Positions 17,906-27,405 of a stretch of 64,000 nt of DNA are shown piece after piece; position 1 is the stretch's first letter; the number at the start of each line of letters is the position of its first letter. The notes under the pieces are model-generated. The model was not told the origin of the DNA, made no database searches, and was given only the letters and a program-made list of their open reading frames with translations. A program made the position numbers and the translations under genes. The stretch comes from Oleispirillum sp965228165 (GTDB lineage Bacteria; Pseudomonadota; Alphaproteobacteria; Rhodospirillales; Rhodospirillaceae), in the NCBI GenBank assembly GCA_965228165.1, contig CBDDHB010000003.1, forward strand, positions 1,488,001-1,552,000, in the 5' to 3' direction.

Positions 17906-18484
17906 ATGGAAATTACCGTCAAAGGCAAACAGATCGACCTTGGGGACTCGTTTCGCGCGCACGCCGACCAGACCCTGTCGCAGCTCGTCGAAAAGTATTT
18001 CGATCGCGCCATCGACGCCGCCGTCATCATCTCGAAGGACGCGCATCTGGTGAAGTCCGATATCTCGGTGCATCCGATTCGCGGCCTTACCCTGCAAGCC
18101 GCCGCCGCCGGAACCGATCCCTACGCCGCCTTCGACGGCGCCTGCGAAAAGATCGCCAAGCAGCTGCGCCGCTACAAACGCCGCCTGACCAACCACAACA
18201 AGGCCAAGCCCGAGGACAGCATCCTCGCGCAGCAGTTCATCATCCGCCCCGAACCCAGCGACGCCGAGTTGCCGGAAGAAGAAGCTTCCCCGGTGATCGT
18301 CGCCGAAGTCAGTCAGGCGATTCCGACCTGCACCGTCTCCGGCGCGGTAATGCGACTTGACCTTTCCGACGCAAACGCCATTCTGTTCCGGAACAGTTCC
18401 CACGGTCGCCTGAACATGGTGTACCGTCGGCAGGACGGAAACATCGGCTGGGTAGATCCCGAAGCAACCAACAGCAAAGGCTGA
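17906..18484 (+). CDS. hpf: Long-form ribosome hibernation promoting factor
   Basis: 192 residues. The N-terminal S30AE/RaiA domain (about 1-105) carries the YFDRAIDAAVIISKD and KRYKRR-type basic surface. A linker follows, then a C-terminal dimerisation domain with the pattern MRLDLSDANAILFRNSSHGRLNMVYRRQDGNIG. Having both domains marks the long HPF type, which makes 100S dimers alone in slow growth. A 239-bp gap after rpoN holds a CCCCATA/TATGGGG hairpin at about 17697-17718 but no gene. RBS AGGACG precedes the ATG. Confidence 0.95.
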   Translation: MEITVKGKQIDLGDSFRAHADQTLSQLVEKYFDRAIDAAVIISKDAHLVKSDISVHPIRGLTLQAAAAGTDPYAAFDGACEKIAKQLRRYKRRLTNHNKAKPEDSILAQQFIIRPEPSDAELPEEEASPVIVAEVSQAIPTCTVSGAVMRLDLSDANAILFRNSSHGRLNMVYRRQDGNIGWVDPEATNSKG

Positions 18485-18529
18485 ACCGCCACTCGCCGCA
18501 AGCGACGACAGAATCGCTCAAGGGCAGCC

Positions 18530-18551
18530 GGAGCCGCGAAACCGCGGCTCC
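18530..18551 (+). terminator. Hairpin between hpf and ptsN
   Basis: Perfect 9-bp stem GGAGCCGCG/CGCGGCTCC with loop AAAC. Only GTTGGTCTG follows, with no T-tract, so it may attenuate transcription or stabilise the hpf transcript rather than fully terminate. Confidence 0.45.
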
Positions 18552-18624
18552 GTTGGTCTGCGAAAAATGCGGCAAGCGCCGCCCGACTATCGCCCGGGCC
18601 CGCGTGGATGGATCGAGGAAGACA

Positions 18625-19089
18625 ATGACCCTTGCAGACCTGATCGCACCGAACGCCGTGATCCCCGCCTTGAAGGCGAACAGCAAGAAGCAGGCGTTGC
18701 AGCTGCTTGCCCAGAAGGCCGCCGAGGTCATCGGACTCGACGAGGGCGAGGTCCTGGAAGGCCTGTTGGACCGCGAGCGCCTGGGCTCCACCGGGGTCGG
18801 CAACGGCATCGCCATTCCTCACGCCAAGCTGCCCGGCATCGATCGCCTGTACGGGGTGTTCGCCCGTCTCGACCAGCCGGTGGATTTCGACTCGGTGGAC
18901 GACATGCCGGTGGATCTGCTCTGCCTGTTGATCGCCCCCGAGGACGCGGGCGCCGACCATCTGAAGGCGCTCGCCCGGGTGTCGCGCCTGTTGCGCGACA
19001 AGGGCACCTGCGAAAAGCTGCGCGGCGCCACCGAATCCGACGCCCTGTACGCCCTGCTTCTCGATTCCGAGCGGTCGCGCGCCGCCTGA
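18625..19089 (+). CDS. ptsN: Nitrogen-related PTS EIIA component
   Basis: 154 residues. ATG 18625 is chosen over the upstream in-frame start because GAGGAAG lies 5 bp before it and EIIA-Ntr proteins begin MxLxDL. The phosphorylatable His66 is in GNGIAIPHAKLPG. PtsN takes phosphate from NPr and regulates potassium transport and nitrogen/carbon balance by protein contact. The rpoN-hpf-ptsN order is the classic arrangement. Confidence 0.95.
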   Translation: MTLADLIAPNAVIPALKANSKKQALQLLAQKAAEVIGLDEGEVLEGLLDRERLGSTGVGNGIAIPHAKLPGIDRLYGVFARLDQPVDFDSVDDMPVDLLCLLIAPEDAGADHLKALARVSRLLRDKGTCEKLRGATESDALYALLLDSERSRAA

Positions 19090-19188
19090 TCCTCGCCCGC
19101 CCCCCCGGCATTCGGAAAAACCGGATACTCCGGCGGCGCGAATGCGCCTATGGTTCCCTCCGCCGTCGCACCCACGGAGGAGCCGGCC

Positions 19189-19610
19189 ATGATCGCCCGA
19201 GCCCATCAGAGATTCGACGTCCCCATCGATGTCGCCGACGACGACATCGACGATCTGGGGCATGTCAACAACGCCGTCTATCTGCGCTGGGTGCAGATCG
19301 CGGTCCTGCGCCATTGGCGCCGCTTCGCGCCGAAAGACGCGGTGGCGACCCATCTGTGGGTGGCGCTGGCTCACGACATCCGCTATCGCCGTCCGGCGCT
19401 GCCGCACGACCACGTGGTGGTCAGGCTCCTGCTGGAAAACTGGACGGGGCGAAGGCCTTCTACCGGACGCAGATCGACCGGGGCGACCAGACCCTGGCGG
19501 AAATCAAAAGCTGCTGGTGCTGCCTCGATTCGGTCAGCAAGCGCCCGGTGCGGCTGGCCCGCGACATCGTCGCCCGGTTCCTGCCCCTGCCGTCGCTGCC
19601 CAGGGACTGA
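19189..19610 (+). pseudogene. Acyl-CoA thioesterase (hotdog fold, 4HBT-like), frameshifted
   Basis: ATG 19189 has a GGAGGAG Shine-Dalgarno. The first 85 codons give a typical hotdog N-terminus: DIDDLGHVNNAVYLRW with the Asp-x-x-GHVNN active loop. The frame then breaks. The rest of the family pattern (GAKAFYRTQIDRGDQTLAEIKSCWCCLD) continues in the +1 frame to a stop at 19610. Adding one A to the AAAA run at 19435-19438 restores a single 140-residue protein. The family hydrolyses acyl-CoA esters. Either the gene is inactive or one base is missing from the sequence. Confidence 0.8.
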
Positions 19611-19617
19611 GCGCCGG

Positions 19618-20082
19618 TCAGTCTTCCTTCTTGCCGTCGATGGCCATGCGGCTGGCGGGCTTCGGCGCGCCCTTGCCGATCTTGATCTCGCGCACCTGGG
19701 TCTCCGGCGGCGGGCGCATCAGGTCGATGTGCAACAGCCCGCGATCCAGCGACGCGCCGGTGACCTCGATCCCCTCCGCCAGGACGAAGCTCCGCTGGAA
19801 CTGCCGCGCCGCGATGCCGCGATGCAGAAAGACCCGCTCGGTCTCGTCGCAGGCGATGCGCCCGGCGACGGAAAGCTGATTGGACTCCAGCGTCACCGAC
19901 AGGTCGGATTCGGAAAATCCCGCCACCGCCAGGGTGATCCGCAGGCCGTTTTCCGAGGTCTGTTCGATGTTGTAGGGGGGATACCCCTCCGCCGAGGTCT
20001 TCGAGATGCGATCGAGCATCCGCTCGAAATGATCGAACCCCAGCAGCAGCGGGCTGTTGAAGGTGCCGGACATGCGCGCCAT
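19618..20082 (-). CDS. Hsp20/IbpA-type small heat-shock protein
   Basis: 154 residues starting MARMSGTFNSPLLLGFDHFERMLDR, the IbpA/HspH-like N-terminus common in alphaproteobacteria; the start at 20082 has GGAG upstream. The alpha-crystallin domain runs from about residue 38 (YNIEQTSENGLRITLAVAGFSESDL) and ends with the DRGLLHIDL motif and a short C-terminal extension. It holds unfolding proteins for DnaK. It converges with the thioesterase 7 bp away. I saw no clear sigma-32 promoter or ROSE thermometer in its leader. Confidence 0.92.
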   Translation of the reverse strand: MARMSGTFNSPLLLGFDHFERMLDRISKTSAEGYPPYNIEQTSENGLRITLAVAGFSESDLSVTLESNQLSVAGRIACDETERVFLHRGIAARQFQRSFVLAEGIEVTGASLDRGLLHIDLMRPPPETQVREIKIGKGAPKPASRMAIDGKKED

Positions 20083-20282
20083 GGGTCGGAAACTCCGTTG
20101 CGGTTGACTGGGCAAACTGTCGCGGCTTCGCGGATGCCCGTCAAGAGGCCGCGACCCCCGCCCAACCCCGATTCGCCCGCCCAGGCCCGCCCCGGACTCC
20201 GCGTCCATCTTCCGGGAGAACCAGTATCTTATTGATTACAAAAGAAAACATGCACGCACTGTGTGTGCGCCGGAAGCGCCTG

Positions 20283-20335
20283 ATGACAGAAAGGAACAAA
20301 GCCACTATGACACTTCCGCGACACTTCCGTGACAA
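20283..20335 (-). promoter_or_regulatory. PHO-box array upstream of pit
   Basis: Read on the minus strand, three 7-mers TTGTCAC, GTGTCGC and GTGTCAT (20335 to 20307) are separated by identical GGAA linkers. This is the 7+4 bp, 11-bp periodic layout of PhoB sites. A perfect CTGTCAT lies a little further on (20289 to 20283), 24 bp from the nearest array element. The array lies just upstream of the Pit gene but faces away from it, so PhoB repression or overlapping control is as likely as activation. Confidence 0.75.
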
Positions 20336-20383
20336 CCGGGCGGCGTGACGCGGTTTTCGCGCGCGAACCGAAGGCGGGACGAC

Positions 20384-21907
20384 TTGGCCGACAGCACCCT
20401 CGACAAGGACCTGAAGCGGATCTCCCAGTTGGAGGACGCGACCCGCCACCTCGGCGCTTTCAAGACCGCGATCGCCCTGGGCGGCCTGTTCCTGATCGGC
20501 GTCCTTTTGTTCACCCTGACCCTGGGCGGTCAGGGCGGACAGCAATGGTTCATCGTCCTGGCCGGGGTGATCGGCGGCTACATGGCGCTCAACATCGGCG
20601 CCAACGACGTCGCCAACAACGTCGGCCCGGCGGTCGGTTCGCGCGCCCTGTCGATGATGGGGGCGTTGGTGATCGCCGCGGTGTGCGAGGCGGCGGGCGC
20701 GATCATCGCGGGCGGCGACGTGGTCTCGACGATTTCCAAGGGGATCGTCGATCCCGAGCGGGTGCCCGATCCCGACACCTTCGTCCTGGCGATGCTGAGC
20801 GCCCTTCTGGCCGCCGCCTTGTGGATCAACTTGGCCACGACGATCGGCGCGCCGGTTTCCACCACCCACTCGGTGGTCGGCGGGGTGATGGGCGCGGGCC
20901 TGATCGCCGCCGGCGCCGACGCGGTGGCCTGGGGCACCATGCGGACCATCGTCGCCAGCTGGATCCTGTCGCCGATCCTGGGGGGGATCGTCGCCTGCGC
21001 CTTCCTGGCCTTCATCAAGGTCGCGATCCTCTACCAGCCGGACCGCATCGCGGCGGCGCGGCGCTGGATTCCGCCGTTGATCGCGGTTCTCGCCGCCAGC
21101 TTCACGGTCTATCTGATCCTGAAGGGACTGTCCCACATCTGGCGTCCGCCGCTGGCCCTGACCCTGGGCGGGTTGTCCTTCGCCGTCACCCTGGGGGTGA
21201 TGCGCCCCCTGGTCGCCCGCCAGTCGGCCTTCCTGGAGAACCGGCGCAAGGCGGTGAGTTCCCTGTTCACCGCGCCGTTGATCTTTTCCGCCGGACTGCT
21301 GTCGTTCGCCCACGGCGCCAACGACGTCGCCAACGCGGTCGGCCCGCTGGCCGCGGTGGTGCATGCCGCCAACGGCGGCGGCATCGCCGCCAAGGTCACC
21401 CTGCCGCCCTGGGTGCTGGTGGTCGGGGCGCTGGGCATCTCGTTCGGACTGGTTCTCTTCGGGCCGAAGCTGATTCGCACCGTCGGCGAGAAAATCACCA
21501 AGCTGGACCAGACCCGCGCCTTCTGCGTCGCGCTGTCGGCGGCGCTGACGGTTCTGGTGGCCTCCGCCCTGGGGCTGCCGGTCAGTTCCACCCACATCGC
21601 GGTGGGCGGCGTGTTCGGGGTGGGCTTCCTGCGCGAATACTGGACCAACGTGATGCGCCCGTCGCCGCCCCCCCAACCGGACGTCGGCGACGGCCGGACC
21701 GAAGCGCCCCTCCCGGAGAACGCCGCGCCGCCAGCCCCGACGGGGGAGCCCTCCGTCGCCAAGGCGCACAAAGCCAACAAGCGCCGCCTGGTGCGCCGCC
21801 GTCACTTGCAGACCATCCTGGCCGCCTGGCTGATCACCGTCCCCTTGTCGGCGGTGATCGCCGCCGGTATCTTCCTGGGTCTGAGGGGCCTGGTCGCCAT
21901 TTCCTGA
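20384..21907 (+). CDS. pit: Inorganic phosphate transporter, Pit family
   Basis: 507 residues from TTG 20384; a GTG at 20345 would add 13. TTG is preferred because AAGGCGGG lies just upstream and the GTG falls only 10 bp after the PHO boxes. About 11 membrane helices are visible. The duplicated Pit signature appears as IGANDVANNVGPAVGS and HGANDVANAVGPLAA, with matching GAPVSTTHSVVGG and GLPVSSTHIAVGG segments. It is a low-affinity metal-phosphate:proton symporter. A charged loop near residue 440 precedes the last helix. It is followed by a PstS-like gene, suggesting one phosphate-responsive unit. Confidence 0.94.
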   Translation: MADSTLDKDLKRISQLEDATRHLGAFKTAIALGGLFLIGVLLFTLTLGGQGGQQWFIVLAGVIGGYMALNIGANDVANNVGPAVGSRALSMMGALVIAAVCEAAGAIIAGGDVVSTISKGIVDPERVPDPDTFVLAMLSALLAAALWINLATTIGAPVSTTHSVVGGVMGAGLIAAGADAVAWGTMRTIVASWILSPILGGIVACAFLAFIKVAILYQPDRIAAARRWIPPLIAVLAASFTVYLILKGLSHIWRPPLALTLGGLSFAVTLGVMRPLVARQSAFLENRRKAVSSLFTAPLIFSAGLLSFAHGANDVANAVGPLAAVVHAANGGGIAAKVTLPPWVLVVGALGISFGLVLFGPKLIRTVGEKITKLDQTRAFCVALSAALTVLVASALGLPVSSTHIAVGGVFGVGFLREYWTNVMRPSPPPQPDVGDGRTEAPLPENAAPPAPTGEPSVAKAHKANKRRLVRRRHLQTILAAWLITVPLSAVIAAGIFLGLRGLVAIS

Positions 21908-21939
21908 CGACGGGGCCCGATCCCATCCGGGAGATGCCG

Positions 21940-22968
21940 ATGCCGCCGCGTCTTTTCGCCCTGTGCGCCTTCGCCGCGCTGACCTTCGGCCTGGCTCCCG
22001 CCGCTCCGGCGGCGGAGCGCGAGACCGTGCGCATCGTCGGTTCCTCGACGATGTACGCCTTCCTCGCCGAGGTGGCGGAAACCTTCGGCCGGGGCACGCC
22101 GTTCCGCGCCCCGGTGGTCGAGGCCACCGGCACCGTCGGCGGATTCAAGATCTTCTGTTCCGACGTCGGCCTGAATTCCCCCGACATCGTCGCCGCGTCG
22201 CGCCGCATCACCCCGATCGAGGAAGAGCACTGCCTGGCCAACAGCGTCGCCGACGTCGCCGAATTCAAGGTCGGCTACGACGGCATCGTCGTCGCGCGCA
22301 GCCTGGCCGCCCCCTCCTTCCCGGTCAGCCGCGCCACCCTGTGGCGGGCGCTGGCGCGCACGGTGCGGACCAAGTCGGGAACGGTCGCCAATCCCTACCG
22401 CGACTGGTCCGAGATCTCGCCCAGCCTTCCGGAAACGCCGATCCGCATCTACGGACCGCCCCTGACCTCGGGCACCCGCGACGTCTTCGTCCATCTGGTG
22501 ATGAATCCGGGCTGCGACGACCTGCCGGTTTCCGCCTCCGACGCCACGGTGCGCGAGGTCTGCGGCCACATCCGCGAGGACGGCGCGTTCATCGACGCGG
22601 GGGAAGACGACGAAATGGTGATCAAACGCCTGCTCGACGACCCCCAGGCGCTCGGGATCATGGGCTACGGCGCGCTCAAGCGCCATGCGCATCAGTTGCG
22701 CGGCCTGCCGGTGGAGGGCGTCGCCCCCTCCGACGAGGCATTGGAGGACGGCAACTACCCCCTGTCGCGGCCCTTGTACCTGTACGTCAAGACCGCCCAC
22801 GTCGGCCGCATCCCCGGCCTGTTGCCGTTCGTCGAGGCCTTCCTGTCCGACGCGACGATCGGCGGCGAGGGCCGCCTGTTCAAATCCGGGCTGATCCCGA
22901 TGCGCGACGACGAACGCGCCTTCGTCCAGTCCTCGTTCGCCGAATTCAAGGCCAGGACGCGACATTGA
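21940..22968 (+). CDS. PstS-like phosphate ABC-type substrate-binding protein
   Basis: 342 residues. ATG 21940 is preferred over 21934 because GGGAG is then at proper spacing. A signal peptide ends near AAPAA (about residue 24). The mature N-terminus has RIVGSSTMYAF and VVEATGTVGGFKIFC, the phosphate-loop pattern of PstS/PBP-like proteins, with a later PLTSGTRDVFVHL binding segment. No PstC, PstA or PstB genes are nearby, so it may serve as a sensor or accessory binder next to Pit, 32 bp upstream. Confidence 0.85.
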   Translation: MPPRLFALCAFAALTFGLAPAAPAAERETVRIVGSSTMYAFLAEVAETFGRGTPFRAPVVEATGTVGGFKIFCSDVGLNSPDIVAASRRITPIEEEHCLANSVADVAEFKVGYDGIVVARSLAAPSFPVSRATLWRALARTVRTKSGTVANPYRDWSEISPSLPETPIRIYGPPLTSGTRDVFVHLVMNPGCDDLPVSASDATVREVCGHIREDGAFIDAGEDDEMVIKRLLDDPQALGIMGYGALKRHAHQLRGLPVEGVAPSDEALEDGNYPLSRPLYLYVKTAHVGRIPGLLPFVEAFLSDATIGGEGRLFKSGLIPMRDDERAFVQSSFAEFKARTRH

Positions 22969-22970
22969 CG

Positions 22971-23471
22971 ATGCGCCCGCCCCGGATTCTCGTCAGCGCC
23001 TGCCTTCTCGGGCGACCGGTCCGTTACGACGGTCGCGCCAAGCCGTTCGCCCACCCCCTGCTGACGCAATGGGAAAGGGACGGCTGGCTGGTTCCCCTGT
23101 GCCCGGAGGTGGCGGCGGGCCTGCCGACGCCGCGCACCCCGGCGGAGATCGCCCCGGAGAACGCGGCGGAAACGGTTCTGGACGGCGACGGCCGCGTCTT
23201 CGACCGCCTGGGAAACGACGTCACCGCGACCTTCCTGGAGGCGGCGAACCGCGCCCTCGACACGGCGCGGGACAACGCCTGCGCCTATGCGCTTCTGACC
23301 GATGGCAGCCCGACCTGCGGCAGCCGCGCGGTCTACGACGGACGCTTCCAGGGCCGTAAGCAACCCGGAGCCGGTCTGGCCGCCGCCCTGCTGCGCCGCC
23401 ACGGCGTCGCCGTCTTCGCCGAGGACGAGATCGCCGCGCTGGCCGACCGAATCGCCAGCGACGCCGCTTAA
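22971..23471 (+). CDS. DUF523 family protein
   Basis: 166 residues. It begins ILVSACLLGRPVRYDG and contains LVPLCPEVAAGLPTPRTPAEI and TDGSPTCGSRAVYDG, the conserved cysteine motifs of DUF523 (YbbK). The conserved cysteines suggest metal or cofactor binding, but I know of no established biochemical function. It starts 2 bp after the PstS-like gene, so it is co-transcribed. Confidence 0.9.
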   Translation: MRPPRILVSACLLGRPVRYDGRAKPFAHPLLTQWERDGWLVPLCPEVAAGLPTPRTPAEIAPENAAETVLDGDGRVFDRLGNDVTATFLEAANRALDTARDNACAYALLTDGSPTCGSRAVYDGRFQGRKQPGAGLAAALLRRHGVAVFAEDEIAALADRIASDAA

Positions 23472-23502
23472 AAAACCGGCCCCCGCTCGACGCGAGGGCC
23501 GG
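23470..23502 (-). terminator. Terminator of the chemoreceptor gene (minus strand)
   Basis: Stem CCGGCCC...GGGCCGG (extended by CGC/GCG) followed on the minus strand by six T residues. The T-run complement (AAAAAA) overlaps the stop of the convergent DUF523 gene. Confidence 0.75.
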
Positions 23503-23513
23503 ATCTCCCAGGG

Positions 23514-23535
23514 TCCCCTTAGGGGATCTTCTTTT
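23514..23535 (+). terminator. Terminator after the pit-pstS-DUF523 unit (plus strand)
   Basis: Stem TCCCC/GGGGA with loop TTA, followed by TCTTCTTTTT. The short stem makes it weaker than the opposite-strand terminator beside it. Confidence 0.6.
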
Positions 23536-23555
23536 TGGGCCGCTGGTCGCTCGGA

Positions 23556-25990
23556 TCAGGCGACCTTGACCTGCCGGTTGTGGCCCATCACATGGTCGGC
23601 CAGCACGACGTCGGTCTTCAGCATGTGGTCGCGCAGATAGGCGGCCAGATGCTCGAAGATGTCCTTGCCGACGTCGCCGCGTCCGCCTTGCAGGCTGCGC
23701 CGCAACAGGGTGATGCGGTCGAGGATCTCGCGGTGCGCCCGCTGGTGCGCCACGGTCTGCGGGAAGGCGGTCTTGACCATCATCGCCTCCTCCGCCGCGC
23801 AGTGCCCTTCCAGCAGGGCCTCGATCCTGTCGAGCAGGGCCTCGAGGTTTCCCATCTCCCCGCCCGTCATCATTTCCGCATAGATGGCGTTCATCATGTC
23901 CATCAGTTGCTTGTGGTCGTCGTCGATGGCCTCGATGCCGCATTCGACGTCGGCGTTCCACACCATCAGCTTCATCTGCGTCTTGTCGGCGCGCACCTGT
24001 TCCAGGAAACGCCCGATCTCGGTGCGCAGGTATTCCGCCTGCTGCGACAGTTCGGTCGCCGAGGCGTTGATCTGCGAGGCCGCCGCGCCGGTTTCCTGCG
24101 CCGCGCTTTCCACCGCCTGGATGTTGGCCGAGACCTCCTGGGTTCCCGCCGCCGCCTGTTCGACGTTGCGGGCGATTTCCGAGGTCGCGGCGTTCTGTTC
24201 CTGCACCACCGAGGCCACCGCCGCGGCGATCTCGCCCATGTCGCCGATCACCCCGGTGATCGCCTCGACCGCGCCGACCACCACCGTGGTGCCCTCCTGC
24301 ACCGCCGAGATTTGCGCGGCGATTTCCTGGGTGGCCCGCGCCGTCTGGCTGGCCAGGTTCTTCACCTCGCCCGCCACCACCGCGAAGCCCTTGCCCGTGT
24401 CGCCCGCCCGCGCCGCCTCGATGGTGGCGTTGAGCGCGAGAAGGTTGGTCTGGCTGGCGATGTCGTTGATCAGGTCGATGATCTCGCCGATGCGATTGGC
24501 GTTATCGGCCAGACTGCGGATCGAGGCGCTGGCGGCCTCGGCCTGATGGGTGGCCTTTTCCGCCACTTCGGCGGAGTGCGCCACCTGCTTGCCGATCTCG
24601 TTGATCGAGGCGGCCAGTTCCTCGGTGGCGGAAGCCACCGTCTGCACGTTGGAGGAAGCTTCCTCCGCCGCGCTGGCGACGCTGGTCGCCTGGGCGGAGG
24701 TCTCCTGGGTGGTGGACGCCATCTGTCCGGACGCCGCCTGCAATTCGGACACCGCCGCCGCCACCCGCTCGATGACGTGGCCGACGCTTTGCTCGAATTC
24801 GTCCGCCATCTTGTTCATCGCGGCGCGGCGATCGGCTTCCGCCCGGCGTTTCTGCTCCTCGGCCTCGGCCTCGAGCCTGCGCACCCGGATCGCATTGTCC
24901 TTGAACACCTGCACCGCCTCGGCCATCGCGCCGATTTCGTCCTTGTCGCCGCGCGCCGGAACCTCGGTCTCCAGATCGCCGTGCGCCAGCTTCTGCATCG
25001 CCGCAGTCATCCCCTTCACCGGAACGGCGATGCCGCGCCCGATGATCCACGCCGCAGACACGCCAAGGCACAAGGCGACCGCCGCCAGGGCCAGCACCAC
25101 GGCCTCGGTCGTCACGATGTTTTCCCTGGTCTCGACCACCGTCTGCGACAGGTGCGCGTTCTGCGCGGCGCGCAGTTCCTCGGTGCTGGACAGGAACCGC
25201 GCCGACAGCGCCAGGCTCCGCTCCTGCTGCGCGTGCACGCCGAGACTCAGCGTGCCCAGGCGTTCGAATCCCTTCTGGTAGGCCTCCGCATCGCGCAGCA
25301 AGCCCTCCGCCATGCCGCGCAATTCGCCGACGGGCAACATCCGCGTCAACTTTCCGGCGCGATCGACGTAACGCGCCATAAGGCTCTTCAGGGTCGCCGC
25401 CGAATCCTCGGTCGGCGCGCGCAGGAAGCGCAGGCCTTCCATGCGCGCCAGCATCAACGCCTCCTGGGCGACGCCGGCCATGCTCGCCGCTTCGAATTCG
25501 CGGGAAGCATTCAGCCGTTCGATGATCTGGCTCAAGGTCAGACGCATCCGCGGCCCCAGACCTTCCAGGGAGCTTTGCTGCGCGCTCCGCTCCGCCTCGG
25601 CCTTGACCTGCGTCTCGAACTGCGCCGTCAGTTCGCGCAGGGCAAGAAGCGCCCGCTCGCCGATGGCGCGGCGCGACGGGTCCCTGATCTCGGCGACCAG
25701 TTCGTCCGCCTGGCCGCGCAGTTTTCCCAAATCCTGGGAGGCTTGCGTCGCATATTTTCCGTCGGTGGTCAGGACGAAAAGCTGCATGTTGCGCTCCAGG
25801 TTCACCACCCCTTCCCCAAGGGCGGCCACCTTGGCGCTGTTGCCGGAAACGCGGGCATACTCAGCGATCGCCCCCCGAAGCTTTGGCCGTTTCTGTAGGC
25901 GGTTCCGGAGACGACGGCGATCAAAAGAATCAGCACCGAGAAGCCAATCGTTACTCTGGCCCCGATCTTGACGTCGGACATTTTTATCAT
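23556..25990 (-). CDS. Methyl-accepting chemotaxis protein with C-terminal bacteriohemerythrin domain (frameshift near 25871)
   Basis: ATG 25990 has GGAGGAGG upstream. The first 40 codons encode TM1 (VTIGFSVLILLIAVVSGTAY); the frame then breaks at a run of six C (25871-25876, G on the coding strand). Adding one G joins it to the long downstream frame, giving about 811 residues. Order: TM1 (13-31), helical periplasmic sensor, TM2 (VVLALAAVALCLGVSAAWIIG), HAMP, and a methyl-accepting domain with the hairpin tip IASQTNLLALNATIEAARAG. The last 136 residues are a hemerythrin with all seven diiron ligands: DDDH, HCAAE, HQRAH and HMLKTD. This indicates aerotaxis through cytoplasmic O2 binding, as in DcrH. 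Confidence 0.9.
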
Positions 25991-26289
25991 CGACAAGCCT
26001 CCTCCGTTTCCGAGAAGCGTTTCTCGCCTCTTGGATGAAACTTTCAGAAACATTGATGGAGACATGGTAATTGGGATTGCACCAACCACAACCGTGAAAT
26101 TCGCCCCCGGCATACCCGGATACGTCAACCCTGGGTATATCCTTGATCGGCATAATAAACTTTTTTTGTCGAGAATTATAAATTTTCGGTTGATTGTTTG
26201 GCGGCAAACGGCGCGCCATGAGCGCCGCCCCGAGTCGCCCTCCGGCGAGTCGGGCGGCCCCTCCCGAAGCGGAAGGATCGCCCGAAAAT
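25991..26289. other. Leader region of the chemoreceptor; no gene
   Basis: 299 bp, clearly AT-richer between 26030 and 26200, and presumably carrying the chemoreceptor promoter. A TTGACG lies on the minus strand near 26128, without a good -10. The part next to modC has an imperfect GC-rich hairpin (26224-26258) without a T-tract. I see no coding sequence. Confidence 0.4.
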
Positions 26290-27405
26290 TCAACCCATAG
26301 GAGAATACGCCTCGTCCGGAATCGGACGACGAAGGTCCACCAACGCCACCCCCTTGACCTGGGCGAACACCGCGTCGCCGGTCTTCAGCCCCAGTCCATC
26401 CCGCGACCGTTCGCTGATCCGCGCGATCAGCGCCGCGCCGTCGCCGGAAAGGCGCAGGCGCACGCCGCACTGGCCGTTTTCGCCGGGAAGGAACCCCTCC
26501 ACCCGCGCCGCGAGGACGTTGAGGATCGACGTTCCGCCCGGCCTTTCGCGGCAGAGGCTGACATCCCCCGCCGCGATGCGCAGGCGGCGGCGCGCGCCGA
26601 ACCCGGGGGTCGCGTCGGGCACCAGAAACTCCGCGCCGTCCACCGCCACCCGCGACAAACCATAGGTTTCGTCCACCGCCACCACCTCGCCCTCCAGCAC
26701 CGTCGCGGCGTCGGCGCGGCGGCACAGGGGCAGCGCCGGATCGGTCAGCATGCGGGCCAGCGGGCCCGCCGCCGTCACCCGCCCCGCCGCCATCAGCACC
26801 AGATGATCGGCCAGACGCTCCACCTCGGACAGATCGTGGCTGACATAGATCACCGGAATCGACAGGGCATCGTGCAGCCGTTCCAGATAGGGCAGGATCT
26901 CGTCCTTGCTGATCCGGTCGAGCGCCGCCAGCGGTTCGTCCATCAGCAACAGGCGCGGTTGGGACAACAGGGCGCGACCGATGGCGACGCGCTGGCGTTC
27001 GCCGCCCGACAGCTTCGCCGGAGCGCGGGAGAGCAGGCGGGAAAGACCCAGAAGCGCCACCACCTCGTCGAAGGCGATCCCCCGGTCGGCGGCGCGACGC
27101 TGCCCGAACCGCAGGTTGGCGGTCACCGACAGGTGGGGGAACAGGTTCGCCTCCTGGAAAACGTAGCCGACGGCGCGGCGGTGCGGCGGCAGGAAAAAGC
27201 CGCCGTCCTGCCAGACGTCGCCGTCCTCCGGCGAGAAATAGCCATCGGCCAGCCGCTCCAGCCCGGCGATGCAGCGCAGCACCGTGGTCTTGCCGCACCC
27301 CGACGGCCCGAACAGGGCGGTCACCCCGGCCCCCGGCGCGACGAACCCGGCATCGATCGAAAAACCGCCGACCCGACCGGAAAAACGAGCCACGATGCGG
27401 GTCAT
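26290..27405 (-). CDS. modC: Molybdate ABC transporter ATP-binding protein
   Basis: 371 residues. Walker A is GPSGCGKTT, the Q-loop is GYVFQEANLFPHLSV, the signature is KLSGGERQRVAIGRALL, and Walker B is LLLMDEPLAALD. The C-terminal third is a Mop/TOBE domain (about 300-365, GTSILNVLAARVEGF), which separates ModC from other ATPases. The start ATG overlaps the modB stop (ATGA). It energises molybdate or tungstate import with ModB. Confidence 0.95.
   Translation of the reverse strand: MTRIVARFSGRVGGFSIDAGFVAPGAGVTALFGPSGCGKTTVLRCIAGLERLADGYFSPEDGDVWQDGGFFLPPHRRAVGYVFQEANLFPHLSVTANLRFGQRRAADRGIAFDEVVALLGLSRLLSRAPAKLSGGERQRVAIGRALLSQPRLLLMDEPLAALDRISKDEILPYLERLHDALSIPVIYVSHDLSEVERLADHLVLMAAGRVTAAGPLARMLTDPALPLCRRADAATVLEGEVVAVDETYGLSRVAVDGAEFLVPDATPGFGARRRLRIAAGDVSLCRERPGGTSILNVLAARVEGFLPGENGQCGVRLRLSGDGAALIARISERSRDGLGLKTGDAVFAQVKGVALVDLRRPIPDEAYSPMG

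Noticed and set aside
26224..26258. Terminator after modC
   Set aside because: The hairpin is imperfect and no T-tract follows on the minus strand.
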